Origin: Sphingopyxis terrae subsp. terrae NBRC 15098
Lineage (GTDB): Bacteria > Pseudomonadota > Alphaproteobacteria > Sphingomonadales > Sphingomonadaceae
Assembly: GCF_001610975.1 (NCBI RefSeq)
Contig: NZ_CP013342.1
Coordinates: forward strand, 2,861,001-2,925,000
DNA: 64,000 bases
Direction of reading: 5' to 3'
The notes beneath the pieces were generated by a model that did not search any database, was not told where the DNA came from, and worked only from the letters and a program-made list of their open reading frames with translations. This document shows, piece by piece, positions 9,253 through 18,297 of the stretch (its first letter is position 1; each line of letters begins with the position of its first letter). The translations under genes and the position numbers were made by a program.

Positions 9253-10404
9253 GTGTTCGACACGCTGGAACCGAGCAGCCTGCCGCCCGAGGATGAGGCG
9301 CTGCGCAGCCGCGTCCGCGCGCTCGCCGCGGCGGCGACGGCGGCGCGGCCCGCCGACGTCCGCGCCCGGTCGTGGCAAGGGTTCGACGCCGATTTCAGCC
9401 GCAAGCTCGGCGCTGCAGGGCTGCTCGGCCTGACGCTTCCCAAAGCCTATGGCGGCGGCGAGCGCGGCCCGTTCGCGCGGTTCGTCGTCGTCGAGGAATT
9501 GCTGTCGGCCGGCGCGCCGGTGGCGGCGCACTGGATCGCCGACCGGCAAAGCGCGCCGCTGATCCTGAATTACGGGACCGAGGCGCAGCGCCAATTTTAT
9601 CTCCCGCGCATTTGCCGCGGCGAATTGTTCTTCTGCATCGGGATGAGCGAGCCGGGATCGGGATCGGACCTTGCGAGCGTTCGCACCCGCGCCGAGCGCA
9701 CCGCGGGCGGCTGGCGGGTCAACGGGCAGAAGATATGGACGACCGGCGCGATGCACTGCGACTATATGATCGCGCTGCTCCGCACCTCGGGAAGCGCCGA
9801 GGATCGTCATGCCGGGCTGTCGCAGCTTATCATCGACCTGAAGGCGCCGGGGATCACCATCCGTCCGATCGTCGATCTGACCGGCGATGCGCATTTCTGC
9901 GAAATATTCTTCGAAGATGTCGATCTGCCCGCCGACGCGCTGATCGGCGCCGAAGGCGAGGGGTGGAAGCAGGTCACCGCCGAACTCGCCTTCGAGCGCA
10001 GCGGCCCCGAGCGTATCTATTCGAGCGTCGTGCTTCTGGATGCCTGGGCGCGGCATTTGCAGCATATCGGGCGCGACGATCCCGCGGTGCGCGCGCTGGT
10101 GGGGGATTTCACCGCGCGGCTCGCAACGCTGCGCGCGATGTCGATCGCCTGCACCGCGCGGCTTGCGGCGGGCGAAAGCCCGGTGGTCGAGGCATCGCTG
10201 GTCAAGGATCTGGGGACGGCGTTCGAACAGCACCTTCCGGTCGCGATCGGCGACGATCTTGCCGCGCATCCCGATGAGCCCGTCTCGGACGAGCTTTACC
10301 GCACGCTGACCTATGTCACGCATGTCGCGCCCAGCTTTTCGCTGCGCGGCGGTACCCGCGAAATATTGCGCGGCATCATCGCCCGCGGCATGGGCCTTCG
10401 GTGA
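9253..10404 (+). CDS. Acyl-CoA dehydrogenase, subunit 1 of an adjacent pair
   Basis: This 383-residue acyl-CoA dehydrogenase begins at a GTG with GGAGAGA upstream. It shows the FAD/substrate motif SEPGSGSDLASVRT, the beta-domain motif GQKIWTTGA, and a C-terminal GGTREILRGIIARG helix. The position that carries the catalytic Glu in medium-chain enzymes (YEGT) is Gly here, so the base must come from elsewhere or from the partner. A second, shorter dehydrogenase follows 10 bases later. Such paired genes often encode two-subunit enzymes (PimC/PimD in pimelate breakdown, FadE pairs in steroid breakdown), which is family knowledge applied by analogy. The substrate is unknown. Confidence 0.88.
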   Translation: MFDTLEPSSLPPEDEALRSRVRALAAAATAARPADVRARSWQGFDADFSRKLGAAGLLGLTLPKAYGGGERGPFARFVVVEELLSAGAPVAAHWIADRQSAPLILNYGTEAQRQFYLPRICRGELFFCIGMSEPGSGSDLASVRTRAERTAGGWRVNGQKIWTTGAMHCDYMIALLRTSGSAEDRHAGLSQLIIDLKAPGITIRPIVDLTGDAHFCEIFFEDVDLPADALIGAEGEGWKQVTAELAFERSGPERIYSSVVLLDAWARHLQHIGRDDPAVRALVGDFTARLATLRAMSIACTARLAAGESPVVEASLVKDLGTAFEQHLPVAIGDDLAAHPDEPVSDELYRTLTYVTHVAPSFSLRGGTREILRGIIARGMGLR

Positions 10405-10414
10405 GGAGCCATAG

Positions 10415-11383
10415 ATGACCGATTTCCTCGACCCTTTCGAACGGATGATCGCCGCGCTTTTTAGCCCCGCCGCGGTGCGCGCGGCGGAGCGCGGCGAGCC
10501 GGACGACAGGGCATGGTCGGAGCTCGCGGCCTCGGGTTTCCTGGACGCGCTGGTTCCCGAAGACGCGGGCGGCGCGGGGGTGTCCTTTGCCGATATCGTC
10601 CCGCTGTGGCTGGTGCTTGGCCGCCATGCGGTACCCTGTCCGGTCGGCGAAACGATGATTGCGCGCGCGTTGCTCGCGCAAGCGGGGAGGGCCGCGCCCG
10701 ATGGACCGATCGCGATCGCCGCGCAGGCGCCGGGCGCCGCCGGGCGGGTGATCGGCGCCGCGCTGGGGCGGCATTTGCTCGTCGAATGGGAGGGCAATCT
10801 CTATCTTGCCGCCGTGCCGGGCGAAGCGGATGGCGGCGACAGGGAACTCGCGGCATCGGTGCGCTGGGATAGCGAAGCCGCGACACCGGTGGGGCCGATA
10901 GTCCCCGGCGGATTACGCCGCGCGGCGGCGGTGCTGCGCGCCGCGCTGATCGCGGGCGCCGCCGACCGGCTGACCACGATGACGGCGGGCTATGCGAACG
11001 TGCGTATCCAGTTCGGCAAGCCGATCGGCAAGCAGCAGGCGCTGCAACAGCAGCTTGCCGTGATGGCGGAGGATATGGTCGCGGCGCGCATTGCGGCGCA
11101 TATCGGCGGCGCAGGTTCTTTCCCGCCTGCGCTCGCGGCGGCCGCGACCGCCAAATCGGTTGCGAGCGGCGCAGCCGCGCGGGTCGCGGCGATCGCGCAT
11201 GCGGTGCATGGCGCGATCGGTATCAGCGAGGAATATGATCTTCAGCTCTATACGCGCCGGCTTCAGGCCTGGCGGCTCGCCGACGGATCAGAAAGCTATT
11301 GGAACCGCCTGCTCGGCGCCGAACGGCTGGCGGCGCCGTCGGGTTCGGTCGATTTCGTCCGCACGGCGCTGGCACCGGCCTGA
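10415..11383 (+). CDS. Acyl-CoA dehydrogenase, shorter subunit of the pair
   Basis: This is a 322-residue protein, about 60 residues shorter than a standard acyl-CoA dehydrogenase. The helical N-domain, part of the beta domain (WEGNLYLAAVPGEADGG), and the C-terminal four-helix region with VRIQFGKPIGKQQALQQQLAVMA are recognisable. The canonical FAD-binding motif of the mid domain is missing. It ends with YTRRLQAWRLADGSESYWNR, which resembles non-catalytic or half-catalytic partners in alpha2-beta2 dehydrogenases. An AGGAG ribosome site sits just before the ATG, 10 bases from the previous stop. It probably forms a heteromer with the upstream gene product. Confidence 0.82.
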   Translation: MTDFLDPFERMIAALFSPAAVRAAERGEPDDRAWSELAASGFLDALVPEDAGGAGVSFADIVPLWLVLGRHAVPCPVGETMIARALLAQAGRAAPDGPIAIAAQAPGAAGRVIGAALGRHLLVEWEGNLYLAAVPGEADGGDRELAASVRWDSEAATPVGPIVPGGLRRAAAVLRAALIAGAADRLTTMTAGYANVRIQFGKPIGKQQALQQQLAVMAEDMVAARIAAHIGGAGSFPPALAAAATAKSVASGAAARVAAIAHAVHGAIGISEEYDLQLYTRRLQAWRLADGSESYWNRLLGAERLAAPSGSVDFVRTALAPA

Positions 11384-11423
11384 CCGCCTGGCGCCGCCGA
11401 AGCAAGGCCGATAGGAGCCCGAT

Positions 11424-12332
11424 ATGAAGCGCCTGCCGCGGCTCGACCTCAACCTGCTCCAGATATTCGACGCCATCTATACCAAGGGCGGCGTGTCGGC
11501 TGCCGCGTCGCACCTCAATCTGTCGCAGCCCGCGATCAGCCATGCGCTGGCCAAGCTGCGCGCGATGCTGGACGATCCCTTGTTCATCCGTCAGGGCAAT
11601 CGCCTCGTCCCCACCGGGACTGCACGGGCGGTCGCCGAACCGATCCATACGGCGCTGCGCGAACTGGTCGCGGCGCTCGACGGGGCGGGGAGCTTCGATC
11701 CCGCACAATCGACGCGCGAGTTTCGCATCGGGATAAGGCTGGCGGGCGAGATGTCGCGCTTTCCAGCGCTCGCGTCGCGCGTGCTGGAAGAGGCGCCGCA
11801 TGTCCGGCTGACGTCGACCGCCTTTCGGCGCCGCGATCTGGTCGCTGCGCTGGCCAACGGCGATCTCGACGTCGCGATCGACGTCGACCTGCCTGTCGAG
11901 GATCGGCTGTGCCGCGAACCGCTCGGCGTCGAGCCGTTGCTGGTGGCGGCGCGGATCGGCAATGGCCGCATCGCCGGGACGCTCGACCTCGATCGCTATC
12001 TCGCGCTTGATCATGTGTTCGCGACGCCGCGTCCGCACGGGCCGGGGATCGAGGATATGGCGCTGGCGCGGCTCGGCTTGCAGCGCCGCGTCGCGGTGCG
12101 CTGCCAGCATGCGATCACCGCTTGGCAGATCGTGGCGAAGACCGACATGCTCTGCACCCTTCCGCGCAGCCATGTCCGCATGTTGCAGCACATCTGGCCG
12201 ATGCAGTTGTTCGACCTGCCGATCGCGGTCGCACAGAGCAGCAGCTATCTCTATTGGCATCGCGCGGTTCAGGCGGATGTCGGCCTCGCTTGGCTGCGCG
12301 CGATCATCCTCGAGGTGATGCGCGACGAATAG
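11424..12332 (+). CDS. LysR-family transcriptional regulator
   Basis: This 302-residue protein has an N-terminal winged helix-turn-helix (about residues 3-62, LNLLQIFDAIYTKGGVSAAA then LSQPAISHALAKLR). A LysR substrate-binding domain follows (about 90-300), here of the NodD/LinR-like type. It would control the neighbouring acyl-CoA genes in response to a small molecule. An AGGAG site precedes the ATG. It is co-oriented with its likely targets rather than divergent. Two GAATA/TATTC dyads follow immediately, the first overlapping its own stop codon, and lie ahead of the next acyl-CoA dehydrogenase. They are plausible binding sites. Confidence 0.87.
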   Translation: MKRLPRLDLNLLQIFDAIYTKGGVSAAASHLNLSQPAISHALAKLRAMLDDPLFIRQGNRLVPTGTARAVAEPIHTALRELVAALDGAGSFDPAQSTREFRIGIRLAGEMSRFPALASRVLEEAPHVRLTSTAFRRRDLVAALANGDLDVAIDVDLPVEDRLCREPLGVEPLLVAARIGNGRIAGTLDLDRYLALDHVFATPRPHGPGIEDMALARLGLQRRVAVRCQHAITAWQIVAKTDMLCTLPRSHVRMLQHIWPMQLFDLPIAVAQSSSYLYWHRAVQADVGLAWLRAIILEVMRDE

Positions 12333-12364
12333 GCGCCTATTCCTCAGACGAATAGACTTTATTC
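12327..12364. promoter_or_regulatory. Two tandem GAATA/TATTC dyads, putative operator
   Basis: GAATAGGCGCCTATTC (12327-12342) is a perfect 16-bp palindrome, and GAATAGACTTTATTC (12350-12364) repeats the same GAATA and TATTC half-sites with a five-base spacer. Their centres are about 22 bases apart, roughly two helical turns, so dimers could bind the same face. They lie between the LysR gene and the acyl-CoA dehydrogenase that begins at 12429, about 65 bases upstream of its ATG. The first dyad contains the lysR stop codon. The assignment as an operator, and to LysR, is inference. Confidence 0.5.
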
Positions 12365-12428
12365 GAAGTTATCATTTTTCCTGATGCCGCAGGGGCACTA
12401 GCCTTGGCCCCAACCAAGGAGAATAGCG

Positions 12429-13673
12429 ATGACGCCGATCGAACTCGAAGCCGAACTCAACGACCTCAGAATGTCAAAGGAGGCGCAGCCGCTGTTCGAT
12501 GCGGTGAAACGCCACATCGCCGAAAATGTCGATCCCATCACCGAGGAGTTTTTCCGCTTGGGCGAAGGGCGCGCCGACCGCTGGAGCTGGGCGCCGGGGC
12601 AGCTTGAGCTGCTTGAAGGCGCGAAGGCCAAGGCGAAGGCGGCAGGGCTGTGGAATTTCTTCCTGCCCCACGGCGATACGGGAACCCCGCTCACCAACCT
12701 CGACTATGCCTATATTGCGGCCGAACTCGGCAAATCGCCGCTGGCATCCGAATCGCTCAACTGTTCGGCGCCCGACACCGGCAATATGGAGGTGCTGGAA
12801 ATGGTCGGCACGCCCGAACAGAAGGACCGCTGGCTGAAGCCGCTCCTTAATGGCGAAATCCGCTCCGCCTATGTGATGACCGAACCCGGCGTTGCCTCGT
12901 CGGACGCGAGCAATCTGGAAACCAGCGCGACGCTCGAGGGCGACGAATGGGTCATCAACGGCGAGAAATATTTCATCAGCGGCGCCGGCGATCCGCGCTG
13001 CAAGATCCTGATCTGTATGGTCAAGACCAACCCGGAGGCGCCGCGAAAGGCGCAGCATTCGCAAATCCTGGTGCCGATGGACACGCCGGGGGTGCAGGTG
13101 CTCGGGCCGATGCGGGTGTTCGGGGCCGACCATGCGCCGCAGGGGCATATGCATATGCGGTTCGAAAATGTCCGCGTGCCGCGCGACAACATCCTGCTCG
13201 GCGAGGGGCGCGGGTTCGAGATTTCGCAGATGCGCCTCGGGCCGGGCCGCATTCACCACTGCATGCGCACCATCGGCAAGGCCGAGGTTGCACTCGACCT
13301 GATGGTCAAGCGCGGCAATTCGCGGACCGCCTTCGGCCGGCCGCTGTCGCAGCTCGGGAAGAATCTGGAAGTCATCGCGCGGGCGCGCTGCGATATCGAG
13401 GCGATGCGCCTGATCGTGCTCAAGGCCGCGAAGGCGATGGACCTGCTCGGCAATCGTGAAGCGCGCGTGTGGGTGAGCATGGCGAAGGCGATGATCCCCG
13501 AGCGCGTGTGCCAGATTATCGATCAGGCGATCCAGATCCACGGCGCGACCGGCATCTCGCACTGGACGCCGCTCGCCGAGCTTTATGCCGACGTGCGCCA
13601 TCTGCGCTTCGCCGACGGCCCCGACGAGGTTCACTATATGGTCGTGGGCCGCGACGAACTCGCGCGCCACTAA
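12429..13673 (+). CDS. Acyl-CoA dehydrogenase, ACAD10/11-like
   Basis: This is a 414-residue full-length acyl-CoA dehydrogenase. Visible motifs include YVMTEPGVASSDASN (FAD/substrate loop), INGEKYFISGAGDPR, RLGPGRIHHCMRTIGKAE, the quaternary-contact motif RTAFGRPLSQ, and IQIHGATGISHWTPL followed by RFADGPDEVH at the C-terminus. The last two are typical of the ACAD10/ACAD11 group that acts on longer or hydroxylated acyl-CoAs. AAGGAG lies eight bases before the ATG. Upstream are the GAATA dyads and a regulator, and a long hairpin follows the stop. It is probably transcribed on its own. Confidence 0.9.
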   Translation: MTPIELEAELNDLRMSKEAQPLFDAVKRHIAENVDPITEEFFRLGEGRADRWSWAPGQLELLEGAKAKAKAAGLWNFFLPHGDTGTPLTNLDYAYIAAELGKSPLASESLNCSAPDTGNMEVLEMVGTPEQKDRWLKPLLNGEIRSAYVMTEPGVASSDASNLETSATLEGDEWVINGEKYFISGAGDPRCKILICMVKTNPEAPRKAQHSQILVPMDTPGVQVLGPMRVFGADHAPQGHMHMRFENVRVPRDNILLGEGRGFEISQMRLGPGRIHHCMRTIGKAEVALDLMVKRGNSRTAFGRPLSQLGKNLEVIARARCDIEAMRLIVLKAAKAMDLLGNREARVWVSMAKAMIPERVCQIIDQAIQIHGATGISHWTPLAELYADVRHLRFADGPDEVHYMVVGRDELARH

Positions 13674-13684
13674 GTCGCCGAAGG

Positions 13685-13720
13685 GCGGGGTGGGCGGCGC
13701 CGGAGCGCCGCTCGCCCCGC
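13685..13720. terminator. Long GC hairpin between convergent genes
   Basis: A stem of about 16 base pairs with a few G-T wobbles closes on a CGGA loop (inner arms CGGCGC and GCGCCG). It sits between the acyl-CoA dehydrogenase stop and the end of the convergent PaaX-type gene. No clear T tract follows on either strand, so it could be a weak bidirectional terminator or simply a 3' stabilising hairpin. Confidence 0.4.
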
Positions 13721-13754
13721 ACCCGCCGACGTTCGCTTTCCGCGCCGCGACCGA

Positions 13755-14573
13755 TCAGCTTTCGAGATAGCGCGCCCAGATGCGCTTGCCCAAGCGGTCG
13801 TAGCGCGTCATCGCGGCAATCAGCGCCGCGAGCGCATCGCTTGGACAAAGCCTTTCGGGTAGCAGCGGATCGCGCATGATGGCGCGGATGGCCTGCCGCC
13901 CCAGGAGCAGCGTTTCGGCCGCCGCCGCGGGCAGCCGGCTTTCATCGATGCTCGCCGCGCTCTCGTCGAGGCGGGCGGCGAGCCGCTGGTGCGACGCGCG
14001 CAGGGCATCACTCTGCCACAAGGTCCGGAACCGGGCGTCGCGGGCGGCGTCCAGCCCGCTCGCTTCGACGACGAACAGCGATGGCGCGGCATCGAGTTCG
14101 ATCAAATCCTGCCGCATCCCCGCGGCCCCACGCTCCAGATTGTCGGGGCGCACCCAGATATTGGCGTCGGCGTCGGCAAATCCCTCAAGATGAAGCGCGC
14201 GCAGAGTCCGGCGCCAAGTGGTGCGGTCGGCGCGCTCCTGCGGCCCCGCGACCGCGACGAGCCAGCGTCCCTCCCAGGGCTGCCGCCGCTCAAGCCGGGA
14301 GCGCCAGCCGAGGATCCGCTGCTTCAACACCTCTGCATTCGCGCCGATCGTATAGCGACCGCGCGCGATTGCCTGAACCCGGCCTTCCGACTTGAGGCGC
14401 GTCAACGCCGTCCGGATGCCCGGCGCCTCGATCCCGAAGGCCGCGCCGGCGCGCACCAGTTCGGCGACGGTGAACGCCGGCGGAGCGCCAGTGTCGAGCA
14501 GATCGAGAATGAGCATCCGCGCGCTCATCCCTCCGGCATCGGCCGAGTTTACTATATTGCGTTCTGTGTCCAT
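13755..14573 (-). CDS. PaaX-family transcriptional regulator
   Basis: This 272-residue protein begins with a winged helix-turn-helix (VAELVRAGAAFGIEAPGIRT, then ALTRLKSEGRV) and continues with the PaaX central domain (WEGRWLVAVAGPQERADR, with IWVRPDNLE) and a C-terminal helical domain (DPLLPERLCPSDA). PaaX represses phenylacetyl-CoA catabolism. Homologues beside CoA-transferases and crotonases usually sense an acyl-CoA intermediate. The start is uncertain: ATG at 14573 gives the family-like N-terminal extension. ATG at 14528 is also possible, but its GGAGG is only one base away. It is divergent from the CoA-transferase gene, and an inverted repeat covers the shared promoter region. Confidence 0.85.
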   Translation of the reverse strand: MDTERNIVNSADAGGMSARMLILDLLDTGAPPAFTVAELVRAGAAFGIEAPGIRTALTRLKSEGRVQAIARGRYTIGANAEVLKQRILGWRSRLERRQPWEGRWLVAVAGPQERADRTTWRRTLRALHLEGFADADANIWVRPDNLERGAAGMRQDLIELDAAPSLFVVEASGLDAARDARFRTLWQSDALRASHQRLAARLDESAASIDESRLPAAAAETLLLGRQAIRAIMRDPLLPERLCPSDALAALIAAMTRYDRLGKRIWARYLES

Positions 14574-14586
14574 ATCCGGCAATATA
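14553..14586. promoter_or_regulatory. TATATTGC-N18-GCAATATA inverted repeat, putative PaaX-type operator
   Basis: TATATTGC (14553-14560) and GCAATATA (14579-14586) are perfect 8-bp inverted repeats separated by 18 bases, in an AT-rich island in otherwise GC-rich DNA. The site lies in the divergent region between the PaaX-type gene and the CoA-transferase (ATG 14613) and overlaps the preferred regulator start codon. Autoregulation and repression of the CoA-transferase operon is the likely role. This is inference, and the motif does not match the known E. coli PaaX site. Confidence 0.45.
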
Positions 14587-14612
14587 TGCAACAAATAAGA
14601 TGGGAGAGGAAG

Positions 14613-15815
14613 ATGCTGCCCCTTGACGGCGTGACCGTAATCGATCTTACCAGCGTTGTCGCGGGGCCACTGGCGACGCAGATCATGGCGCAGCAGGGCG
14701 CCCGGGTATGGAAGGTTGAGCCGCCCGAAGGCGACCGCGCGCGTTTGCTCGGTGCGGTTGCGGCGCCGGGGTTCAGCTCGGCGCATGTCGCGCTCAACGC
14801 CGACAAGCAATCGGTCGCGATCGACCTTGCGCGTGCCGATGGGCAGGCGCTGCTGCGCCGCATGGTGCCACAGGCCGACCTCCTCATCCACAATTTCCGG
14901 CCCGGGGTGATGGAGCGGCTGGGGCTTGGCACCGACGTGCTACATGCGCTGCGCCCCGATCTCGTCATCGCGCGGATCAGCGGCTTCGGTCAGGACGGGC
15001 CGATGGCGGGCGGGCGCGCCTATGATCCGATCGTGCAGGCCGAATCGGGGATGGTCAGCTGGACCGCCGAAGGGCCGCTGCTCGCTCCGCAATGGATTTG
15101 CGACAAGACCGCGGGGCTTTACGCGGCGCAGGCGGCGACCGCCGCGCTCGTCGCACGGGCGCGCAGCGGAAAGGGGGCGGTCGTCGATATTTCGATGCTG
15201 GAGGCGGCTGTCGCTTATGGCTGGATCGACCTCCACGGGGCGCAGGCCTTTCCCGATGCCACCTCGCGCATGCCTGACATCGCCGCCGTCTATCGCCCTT
15301 GGGCGACCGGCGACGGCTGGATCGTCGTTGTCATGCTGTCGCAATCTGAATTCGAAGGCTGGGCGCGCGCGATCGGCGCGCCCGACCTGCTCGCCGATCC
15401 GCGCTTTGCCGACATGACGACGCGATTCCTCAACTGGGACGATCTGCGCGCGATTTCGGCGCCCCGCATTGCCGCGTTGACCACGCGCGAGGCTGTGGCC
15501 CGGCTGGCCGACGCGGGCGTGCCGTGCGGCGTCGCCAACCGGTCGGCGGCGCTGCCCGGCCACGCCCAGATCGTCCATGACGGCTTCGTCGCGCTGACCG
15601 ACCACCCGCAGGCCGGTGCGGTGCGCCGGACCCGGCCCGTGGCGCGCTTCGACGGCGCGCGGCCGGGGTTCGAGACGCATGCGCCGCGCGTCGGTGAACA
15701 TAGCCGGACGGTGCTCGCCGCGGCCGGCCTGACCGCCGAAGAGATCGAAGCCGCCATCGCAAACGGTGCCGCCTGCTGCCCTGAGGAGACCCTATGGCAA
15801 CCTATCAGACCTTGA
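14613..15815 (+). CDS. Family III (CaiB/BaiF) CoA-transferase
   Basis: This is a 400-residue enzyme. [20 protein letters not shown] at the N-terminus, the [11 protein letters not shown] and [15 protein letters not shown] motifs, and [10 protein letters not shown] are standard for class III CoA-transferases. The conserved catalytic Asp follows in [13 protein letters not shown] (about residue 140). It moves CoA between carboxylic acids, activating a substrate for the dehydrogenases and crotonases that follow. The ATG has GGGAGAGGA upstream. The longer open frame upstream overlaps the divergent regulator and is rejected. Its 3' end overlaps the next gene by 22 bases, so the operon is tightly coupled. 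The substrate is unknown. Confidence 0.9.
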   Translation: MLPLDGVTVIDLTSVVAGPLATQIMAQQGARVWKVEPPEGDRARLLGAVAAPGFSSAHVALNADKQSVAIDLARADGQALLRRMVPQADLLIHNFRPGVMERLGLGTDVLHALRPDLVIARISGFGQDGPMAGGRAYDPIVQAESGMVSWTAEGPLLAPQWICDKTAGLYAAQAATAALVARARSGKGAVVDISMLEAAVAYGWIDLHGAQAFPDATSRMPDIAAVYRPWATGDGWIVVVMLSQSEFEGWARAIGAPDLLADPRFADMTTRFLNWDDLRAISAPRIAALTTREAVARLADAGVPCGVANRSAALPGHAQIVHDGFVALTDHPQAGAVRRTRPVARFDGARPGFETHAPRVGEHSRTVLAAAGLTAEEIEAAIANGAACCPEETLWQPIRP

Positions 15816-16663
15816 CCTATGCCGCCGAAAATCGGGTGGCGACGATCACGCTCAACCGTCCCGAACATTTCAACGCGATCGCGCACGGCATGCCGCGTGA
15901 GATCCGCGCCGCGGTAGAACGGGCGGAGGCCGATGCGGACGTCCATGTCATCGTCGTACGCGGCGCGGGGCCGGGTTTTTGCGGCGGATACGATCTTAAA
16001 CATTATGCCGAGCGCAAGGGCGAGATCAGCGGGTCGCAGGATATGCCGTGGGATCCGACGCTCGATTTCCAGATGATGTGGCGCAATACGCAGGACTTCA
16101 TGGCACTGTGGCGCGCGACCAAGCCCACAATCGCGCGCGTTCATGGCGCCGCGGTTGCCGGCGGGTCCGACATCGCGCTGTGCTGCGACTTTCTGATCAT
16201 GGCCGACGATGCGCGCATCGGTTATCCCCCTGCGCGCGTCTGGGGCGTGCCGACCCCGGCGATGTGGGTCTATCGTCTGGGGCCGCAGATGGCGAAGCGC
16301 ATGATGATGACGGGCGACCTGATCGACGGGCGCGAAGCCGAACGGATCGGGCTGGCGCTCGAAGCGGTGCCCGAGGCCGAACTCGACGATGCTGTCGAGC
16401 GGCTGGTCGGGCGGCTGCGCGGGGTGCCGCGCAACCAATTGATGATGACCAAGACGGTGGTCAATCAGGCCTATGACAATATGGGCCTCAACAATACCCA
16501 GATGTTCGCGACGCTGTTCGACGGGGTATCGCGCCATTCGCCTGAAGGCATATGGTTCCGCGACCGGGCGCAGGAGGTCGGCTTCAAGCAGGCGGTGGCC
16601 GAACGCGACAGCGGCGATCCGATCGCGAGCCAGGTGTCGAAGCGCCTGCCCGCCGACGATTGA
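15794..16663 (+). CDS. Enoyl-CoA hydratase/isomerase family (crotonase)
   Basis: This 289-residue crotonase has the N-terminal motif [15 protein letters not shown], the oxyanion-hole motifs GFCGGYDLK and [18 protein letters not shown], and the later element [12 protein letters not shown]. The Glu pair of classic hydratases is not obvious, so hydration, isomerisation or hydrolysis cannot be told apart. The C-terminus is slightly extended and charged. The start overlaps the CoA-transferase gene by 22 bases and has GAGGAG upstream. It is part of the CoA-transferase, crotonase, dehydrogenase, crotonase operon. Confidence 0.88.
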   Translation: MATYQTLTYAAENRVATITLNRPEHFNAIAHGMPREIRAAVERAEADADVHVIVVRGAGPGFCGGYDLKHYAERKGEISGSQDMPWDPTLDFQMMWRNTQDFMALWRATKPTIARVHGAAVAGGSDIALCCDFLIMADDARIGYPPARVWGVPTPAMWVYRLGPQMAKRMMMTGDLIDGREAERIGLALEAVPEAELDDAVERLVGRLRGVPRNQLMMTKTVVNQAYDNMGLNNTQMFATLFDGVSRHSPEGIWFRDRAQEVGFKQAVAERDSGDPIASQVSKRLPADD

Positions 16664-16674
16664 GGAGACGAAGC

Positions 16675-18297
16675 ATGACCGCACTCCAGCCGATCGACCG
16701 GCTCGACACGCATGATGTGTTCAACCAGGCGCCGCCGTTCGAGAATATGAACCTGTTTACCGGCGACCGGGCGCTGGTCGATGCGGTGAACAGCGCAGGC
16801 GCGGGCGCGCATGGCGCCCGGCTCGCCGCGCTCGGGCAGCGCTGTGGTTCGGCCGAGGTGATCGAATGGGGCGTCGAGGCGAACCGCCAGACTCCCGTGC
16901 TCGAAACCTATGACCGCTATGGTCACCGCGTCGACGAGGTGCGCTTTCACCCCGCCTATCACGACCTGATGCGGCTCGGGCTCGATAGCGGCTTTGCGGC
17001 ATCGGCTTGGGACGGCAGCGCACGCGGCCATACGCTCCACGCGGCGATCCTCTTCCTGACCGGGCAGGCCGATTCGGGCACAAGCTGTCCGATGACCATG
17101 ACCTATGCCGCCGTGCCGGCGCTGCGAGCCGAGCAGGCGGTCGCCGACGTCTGGGTGCCGCGCATCGCGGCGGGCCGTTACGATCCCTCCGTCCGCCCGG
17201 CTGCGGACAAGGCCGGGGTGACGATCGGCATGGCGATGACCGAAAAGCAGGGCGGCAGCGACGTACGCGCCAACACGACGCGCGCCGAACCGACCGGCGA
17301 AGCGGGCTGGTACAGCCTGACGGGGCATAAATGGTTCTGTTCGGCGCCGATGTGCGACGCCTTCCAGACGCTGGCCTATGCGCCAAGCGGACTGACCTGT
17401 TTCCTTGTCCCGCGCTGGCTGCCCGACGGCACCCGCAATGCGGGGTTCCGCGTTATGCGCCTGAAGGACAAGATGGGCGACCGGTCGAACGCCTCGTCCG
17501 AAATCGAATATCATGGTGCGCTGGCCCAGAGGCTGGGCGCCGAAGGGCGCGGCGTCGCTACGATCATCCAGATGGTCCAGCATACGCGCCTAGACTGCGT
17601 GATCGGTTCGGCGCAGCAGATGCGCGGCGCGCTTGCCCAGGCGCTGTGGCACACGGCCCATCGGTCGGCTTTTCAGAAACGGCTGATCGACCAGCCCGCA
17701 ATGGCGGCGGTGCTCGCCGACCTTGCCGTCGAAAGCGAGGCGGCGACGGCGCTCGGCTTCCGGCTGGCGCAGGCGTTCGACGAAGAGGATGCGCTGACGC
17801 GGCTGCTGACGCCGATTGCCAAATATTGGGTATGCAAACGCGCGCCGGGGCTGGTTTACGAAGCGATGGAAGCGCATGGCGGCGCCGGCTATGTCGAGGC
17901 GGGGCCGATGCCGCGGCTGTTCCGCCAATCGCCGCTCAACGCGATTTGGGAAGGATCGGGCAATGTCATTGCGCTCGACGTGCTGCGCGCCATCGCGCGC
18001 GAACCAGAAGGGGTGGCGGCGCTTCAGGATTTTCTGGCGGCGCAGCGCGGACGCGACGCCCTTTATGATCGCTGGGTCGAGGACATCGACCTAACGCGCG
18101 CCGACGAAAGCAGCGCGCGGTTGCTCGTCGAGCGGCTGGCGCTTGCGGCGCAGGCCGCGATCCTGATCGGACAGGATAGTCCGATTGCCGAGGCCTTCTG
18201 CCGCCTTCGCCTGAGCCCACGTGGCAGCGCCCATGGCGCGTTCGATGCAGCCGTCGATGCGCGCGCGATCGTCGACCGTGCGATGCCCGCGGCATGA
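16675..18297 (+). CDS. AidB-like acyl-CoA dehydrogenase
   Basis: This is a 540-residue protein, longer than ordinary acyl-CoA dehydrogenases and matching the AidB subfamily. Typical features are the N-terminal segment with FNQAPPFENMNLF, CPMTMTYAAVPAL, GMAMTEKQGGSDVRANTT, TGHKWFCSAPMCDAF, MGDRSNASSEIEY, and NAIWEGSGNVIALDVLRA carrying the catalytic-Glu region. E. coli AidB is induced by alkylation and binds DNA, but many homologues sit in acyl-CoA gene clusters as this one does, so a metabolic role is more likely. GAGGAG precedes the ATG at 16675. A longer upstream frame overlaps the crotonase and is rejected. Confidence 0.88.
   Translation: MTALQPIDRLDTHDVFNQAPPFENMNLFTGDRALVDAVNSAGAGAHGARLAALGQRCGSAEVIEWGVEANRQTPVLETYDRYGHRVDEVRFHPAYHDLMRLGLDSGFAASAWDGSARGHTLHAAILFLTGQADSGTSCPMTMTYAAVPALRAEQAVADVWVPRIAAGRYDPSVRPAADKAGVTIGMAMTEKQGGSDVRANTTRAEPTGEAGWYSLTGHKWFCSAPMCDAFQTLAYAPSGLTCFLVPRWLPDGTRNAGFRVMRLKDKMGDRSNASSEIEYHGALAQRLGAEGRGVATIIQMVQHTRLDCVIGSAQQMRGALAQALWHTAHRSAFQKRLIDQPAMAAVLADLAVESEAATALGFRLAQAFDEEDALTRLLTPIAKYWVCKRAPGLVYEAMEAHGGAGYVEAGPMPRLFRQSPLNAIWEGSGNVIALDVLRAIAREPEGVAALQDFLAAQRGRDALYDRWVEDIDLTRADESSARLLVERLALAAQAAILIGQDSPIAEAFCRLRLSPRGSAHGAFDAAVDARAIVDRAMPAA

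Noticed and set aside
9166..10797. A long minus-strand frame across the acyl-CoA dehydrogenase pair
   Set aside because: There are no recognisable motifs and both sense genes are well supported.
16675..18297. Calling this gene a DNA alkylation repair protein (AidB)
   Set aside because: The subfamily match is real, but the operon is acyl-CoA metabolism and no adaptive-response genes are nearby, so only the family is stated.
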